A DNA stretch of 64,000 bases from Arthrobacter sp. MYb214 (lineage in GTDB: Bacteria; Actinomycetota; Actinomycetes; Actinomycetales; Micrococcaceae). Below, one piece after another: positions 62,201-64,000 of this stretch (its first letter is position 1; every line of letters begins with the position of its first letter). The stretch lies in the NCBI RefSeq assembly GCF_002979865.1, contig NZ_PCPZ01000002.1, positions 248,001 to 312,000 on the forward strand. Direction: 5' to 3'. The position numbers and the translations under genes were made by a program. Below the pieces are notes generated by a model. That model saw only the letters and a list, made by a program, of their open reading frames with translations, was not told where the DNA came from and did no database searches.

Positions 62201-62415
62201 ACGTGGAGCTCTACGACTTCGACCCGGGCACCCACACCTACCTGGCGCAGTGCTACCACTCCAAGGGAATGTTCTCGGATAATTACGTGACCTTCAACGT
62301 CGACGGCAATGGCCGGGCCTCCAAGGACTTGCCATGCGTGATCGAATCGGGATATGCCCAGCCGTACTTCGCGAAAATCGACGGCACGGAATCCGACCGG
62401 GTTAATTTCAGATAA
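56221..62415 (+). CDS. Giant multi-domain surface protein (Ig/cadherin-like and Fn3 repeats)
   Basis: The 2064-residue protein has a signal-anchor TM (about residues 17-40), then a strand-rich N-terminal region (about 45-385) without repeats. About nine tandem Ig/cadherin-like units follow (about 395-1500), each about 95-100 residues and carrying NDxDPDGD-type Ca2+-binding loops (near residues 425, 615, 710, 806, 915, 1009, 1107, 1336 and 1435). A Glu-rich spacer lies at about 1285-1306. Four Fn3 domains and a fifth Fn3-like domain occupy about 1505-1985, and the C-terminal tail has Cys (STCPPNCYKYH). The protein is anchored and outside the cell. There is no LPXTG motif. It is followed after 49 nt by MoxR and then DUF58, so the operon may process or position it. 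Confidence 0.9.
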   Translation: MAKAASTGWTGLLKSTGFKVTAIPVVAALAVTGAIIYPGFETADVELNDGGVWVVNQSEGKIGHVNYQSRTIDGGVATPLANYDLVQHEESVLVRNLEQASLTTIDPAMVQFAGDNNLPANSSFSFGASVVAVTDAEHGTVQASNLEQIADFKGEGAEPLIESKGEVAAVVGADDTIWAADLGAGTLSSFTLDDDGKAELAQEFEIPELAEMKEPQLSAVGKIGVVFDEATGELVTSEGNSAILENPANARIQSPGPEAENIAVALDQSLATVSLSGKATNYEQLETAGTPIQPVRVGTCTYAAWQTSGEYLRFCDDPAHNQSTAIPEMPEGAELAFRVNRDVVVLNDVHSGQVWLANEGMEIVSNWSDLEPPAGKGEAKEEETKEITDAIELPNRTEENKKPIAEDDSYSVRPGRTTLLPVLYNDVDPDGDLLTANLEGAAPSVGAVQPVHDGTGFQIVVPEDARGGASFSYTTKDGRGGQDTATVKLNVVDDETNKAPEQKRTTVLRVQQGESVSHNVLADWTDAEGDDLRLLGGTSDGDDVIRVQPDGTLTFQDDGKKLGQKELAIQVSDGQEGTKGRVLIEVLADATVKPVTATDHVVANINESASFSPLDNDTDPSGDGLRLAGVDDVPGLEIKTNAQTGTVTARAERAGTYYVEYMATNGPASAPGLARIDIKKPEENAEDPIAVRDVALLPAGQDVLVNVLGNDTDPAGGVLVVTGVQTASDKPFSTSVERNTFVRITDVRGLTDPTTISYTVSNGSREATGSIRVIPIPAPPRMDPPQANPDTVTVRENDVATVKVLENDIHPNGGELLLRPELEEADDLGEGSLISVADETIRFRAGDFGGKAKQVSAVYTVAGPDGQETSASVTFNVLPEAEANDLEKNTPPNPEPVTGRVFAGSSTNVLIPIDAIDPDGDSVSLVQFGDSPRMGTAKIRGASIDYTANPDASGTDEFSYVVEDRLGARATGTIKIGVAPLAESNNSPVAVNDFLTVRPNRPVAVDVMDNDTDPDGDPIALMSEVSTEASMEVEVIDGRVTLTSPPEDGNVSVRYMISDGRGGTAAGTLSIKSDPEAQLLAPIARDDRVSLEEVIGDEQVTVDILRNDEDPDGSSSELEISLPDNPPTAQVTEDGLVVTATEDAQIIAYTLTDPDELASTAFVHVPGTAGARPILRSGLNLQVEAGQVLPLNLDDLVLVREGRTPRLTTEESVASMPQNDGELVKSATELSFRAPVDFDGSATVSFEVTDGTGPDDEMGLKSKLTLPINVTPAPRQDDPDERQNQNEEGQPEEEEPEEEEEEQPQEENFAPTLQANALAVGQGEEPAFLDLRMAANDANEDDVPKLKFAISSVDIQGVQAELVEEHNLKVSAGASTPKGTTGTVTVTVSDGVNPPVPAAMNITVTGSVRELPVAVADNVADAAQGKTEVVDVLANDHNPYADEGPLRLINARALEDTGEVETSGDKVSITPKDNFVGTMRVEYTIGDVTEDVARNVIGTVTLNVKGAPEAPGLPRVQSTGDEKAVLQWDPPANNGSQITHYTVTGGGHTQRCATTTCTITPLANDTVYNFTVTAANEIGQSPASAPSADARPDVEPEQPAAPTGTDGDQQAAFKWTAPASRGSAIQSYTLEISPAPANGVTQVTGITGTSYTWKGLKNGTDYQVRVRAVNKASKPSAFSAYSAAVTPAGKPFKPSAPTAARKESAVDGGVVNVAWNAPGTNGAPITGYALRVYKSGTLEKTIGSIAANQTSQSVTGLSTSGSYTFTIAATNRKGSSEQSSNSVAVTPYGRPKAVSSVSAKATGANRMVQLGFQAPAANGSKITGYQYSADGGGWQSFGGPGSVIDTGSNGTAHTWRVRALNAAGPGDPSPASNQTSAYGPLRDNAKISSSHGDNWISFSWNTAAGESNGRKVTQTVAIDGSNTANDGTEKVSNLGYSTSRTLKIVATDTEGQSKSWSKTDQTNPKPARSVKLSEGPLYNGYANSTCPPNCYKYHVELYDFDPGTHTYLAQCYHSKGMFSDNYVTFNVDGNGRASKDLPCVIESGYAQPYFAKIDGTESDRVNFR

Positions 62416-62464
62416 GCGCGGCATCGGCCGAGCATCAAGACGTACAGAAAGAACAAACACTGCC

Positions 62465-63475
62465 ATGACCATGAGCACCGAGCAGGCCAACTGGTTCTGC
62501 GATACCTTCGCCAAATTGGTGTCCAATGTCGGACTGTCCGTGCTGGGCAAGGACCAGGCCATCAAGCTGGTGCTAACTGCCATGCTCACCGAAGGGCACG
62601 TGCTGCTCGAAGACGCACCGGGCACCGGCAAGACCATGCTGGCCCGCTCGCTGGCCGCCACGGTGCGGGGCAGCAACTCGCGCATCCAATTCACCCCGGA
62701 CCTGTTGCCCTCGGACGTCACCGGCATCACCATCTACGACCAGCGCAGCGGGCAGTTCGACTTCCACCATGGACCGATCTTCGCCAACCTCGTGCTGGCC
62801 GATGAGATCAACCGCGCGTCTCCAAAGACCCAGTCGGCGTTGCTGGAAGTCATGGAAGAAGGGCGGGTCACCGTCGATGGCACCACCTACCCGCAGGCTC
62901 GCCCGTTCATGGTGATTGCCACCCAGAACCCGATCGAGCAGGCCGGTACCTACCGGCTGCCCGAAGCCCAGCTGGACCGTTTCCTGATCAAGACCTCCAT
63001 CGGGTATCCGGACCGGGAAGCCACCGTGGCGCTGCTTTCGGGCAGTACCCAGCGTGACCGCTCGACCGCGCTGAGCGCCATCATCACTACCGAAGCAGTG
63101 GTGGAAATGGCCGAGCTGGCAACCACCGTGCATGTGGACACCGCCGTGCTGGAGTACGTCGCGGCGCTGTGCGAAGCGACCCGCGAAGTTCCGGAAACCC
63201 GTTTGGGAGTTTCGGTCCGCGGAGCCCTGGCGATGGTGCGCGCGGCCAAGGTGTGGGCTGCCAGCCAGGGACGGAACTACGTGCTGCCGGATGACATCAA
63301 GGAATTGGCGCCCTATATCTTCACCCATCGCCTGGTGCTGGACCCGGAAGCGGAATTCACCGGCACCACCTCCGCCCAGGTCATCACCTCGGTGCTGCGC
63401 AAGGTCCCGGCCCCAACCCGCCGTGGCAATGAAGACTCCGCTCCGGCCGCCGGCAAGGACCAGGACGAGCATTAA
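62465..63475 (+). CDS. MoxR family AAA+ ATPase (locus 2)
   Basis: The 336-residue MoxR ATPase has Walker A EDAPGTGKTMLARSLA, Walker B VLADEINRASPKTQSALLE, sensor 1 VIATQNPIEQAGTYRLPEAQLDRF and a lid with GVSVRGALAMVRAAKVWA. It is clearly a paralogue of the protein at 8438-9400 but not a recent duplicate. ATG 62465 is used; ATG 62471 follows in frame and the frame is open from 62354, inside the preceding gene. Its stop overlaps the start of the DUF58 gene by one base (TAATG). Confidence 0.92.
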   Translation: MTMSTEQANWFCDTFAKLVSNVGLSVLGKDQAIKLVLTAMLTEGHVLLEDAPGTGKTMLARSLAATVRGSNSRIQFTPDLLPSDVTGITIYDQRSGQFDFHHGPIFANLVLADEINRASPKTQSALLEVMEEGRVTVDGTTYPQARPFMVIATQNPIEQAGTYRLPEAQLDRFLIKTSIGYPDREATVALLSGSTQRDRSTALSAIITTEAVVEMAELATTVHVDTAVLEYVAALCEATREVPETRLGVSVRGALAMVRAAKVWAASQGRNYVLPDDIKELAPYIFTHRLVLDPEAEFTGTTSAQVITSVLRKVPAPTRRGNEDSAPAAGKDQDEH

Positions 63476-64000
63476 TGAGCAGACGAGCTAAGCGTTCTGC
63501 ACGGAGCACCAGGCTGAATCGCAGGGCCGAAATGTCGCTGACCATGGCCAGCGAAGCAATGCAGGTGCTGCGCGAATACCTGCGCCCTGCAACAGCGCGG
63601 GTCAAGGAATTCAGCACCCGTTTCCTCGCACCGGTCACCACGGTCATTTCGCCGCTGGGCTTCGTGCTGCTGGGTACAGCGATTCTCCTGTGGATCCTGG
63701 GCGCCAGTTTCGGCTGGCAGGAGGCCCTGCTCGGCGCCTTCATGGCCACCTTGCTGCTGCTGGCTTCCGTGGGATTCATCCTGGGCCGCAATGATTTCAG
63801 CGTGGACCTGGACCTGCACCGCACCCGTGTCGCTGTGGGGGACCGCGCCGTTGGCGCCCTGCAGGTGGCCAACCAGGCCTCGCGCAGCGCAGCGCCGGTG
63901 ATGATGGAACTTCCGGTAGGCCATGGTGCCGCCCAGTTCCGGATCCCGCGCCTGGAGCCGCAAGGAACGCACGAAGACCTGTTCACCATCCCGACCCAGC
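63475..64000 (+). CDS. DUF58-type membrane protein (locus 2), N-terminal part
   Basis: The frame opens at ATG 63475, overlapping the moxR stop by one base, and stays open to the window end (175 codons). A basic N-terminus is followed by two TM segments (about residues 59-76, SPLGFVLLGTAILLWILG, and 83-102, ALLGAFMATLLLLASVGFIL), then a beta-rich domain (FSVDLDLHRTRVAVGDRAVG) like the region before the DUF58 core in the first locus. The DUF58 signature itself is beyond the window. Assignment rests on the order MoxR-DUF58 and the same layout as in locus 1. Confidence 0.8.
   Translation, partial: MSRRAKRSARSTRLNRRAEMSLTMASEAMQVLREYLRPATARVKEFSTRFLAPVTTVISPLGFVLLGTAILLWILGASFGWQEALLGAFMATLLLLASVGFILGRNDFSVDLDLHRTRVAVGDRAVGALQVANQASRSAAPVMMELPVGHGAAQFRIPRLEPQGTHEDLFTIPTQ

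Noticed and set aside
1-64000. CRISPR arrays, prophage, insertion sequences, rRNA genes
   Set aside because: No regularly spaced repeats, integrase, transposase, phage structural gene or rRNA-like sequence was found on reading either strand.

Overview
The window is chromosomal DNA of a high-GC actinobacterium, most likely Micrococcaceae (Arthrobacter/Glutamicibacter-like). The evidence is the gene order and family content: a protein O-mannosyltransferase divergent from rsmI; tatD-rpfB-rsmA-ispE; glmU-prs-rplY-pth-mfd; pnp-phosphohexomutase-deoC beside an Rv3303c-type flavoprotein; an acyl-CoA carboxylase alpha chain with fused biotin carboxylase and BCCP; and a maf gene. GTG and TTG starts are frequent. 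At least fourteen genes carry a -10 hexamer of the form TANNNT (or close to it) only 6-7 nt before the start codon, which predicts leaderless mRNAs. No plasmid, phage or IS element and no CRISPR array was seen.

Layout. 1-4.7 kb: truncated acyl-CoA synthetase, O-mannosyltransferase, rsmI and gabD. 4.7-9.4 kb (minus): MoxR ATPase, DUF58 protein and transglutaminase-like membrane protein in one tight operon. 9.6-13.9 kb: tatD, rpfB with a long structured leader, rsmA and ispE. 14-18.4 kb: amino-acid/amine oxidase-like flavoprotein, small membrane protein, GNAT, ABM monooxygenase and an Uup-like ABC-F ATPase. 18.5-21.2 kb: tRNA-Gln(TTG), glmU and prs. 21.3-24.6 kb: an AT-richer accessory stretch between prs and rplY with small leaderless genes, one GNAT gene interrupted by an in-frame TAG and one gene broken by a 1-nt frameshift. 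24.6-33.5 kb: a short-form rplY, pth, sufS-sufU, nhaA, a DUF2505 gene and mfd. 33.5-37.7 kb (minus): TPR protein, small membrane protein, deoC, phosphomutase and pnp, a nucleoside and deoxyribose salvage set. 37.8-42.5 kb: flavoprotein disulfide-reductase homologue without its disulfide, MHS-family transporter, NmrA-like protein and a DUF6176-like protein. 42.5-47.2 kb: acyl-CoA carboxylase, lipoprotein, GNAT, CGNR zinc finger, small CxxC protein and maf. 47.2-52.9 kb (minus): MMPL-type exporter with a very long coiled coil, its TetR regulator with three operator half-sites, and a dicarboxylate/amino-acid symporter. 53-56 kb: DUF2975-like membrane protein, VOC protein and DUF885 hydrolase. 56.2-64 kb: a 2064-residue surface protein of tandem Ig/cadherin-like and Fn3 domains, then a second MoxR and a second DUF58 gene cut by the window end.

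How parts fit together. Two separate MoxR-DUF58 modules bracket the window. The first is coupled to a transglutaminase-like protein, the second to a giant adhesin-like protein. Both look like cell-envelope assembly or maturation modules, but their substrates are unknown. PNP, the phosphomutase and DeoC form a pathway from (deoxy)nucleosides to glyceraldehyde-3-phosphate and acetaldehyde. RpfB (wall lysis on resuscitation), GlmU (UDP-GlcNAc), IspE (isoprenoid carrier) and the O-mannosyltransferase are envelope housekeeping. The strongest novelty candidates are the second MoxR module, the TetR/MMPL pair with a visible operator, and the accessory stretch between prs and rplY with recently broken genes.
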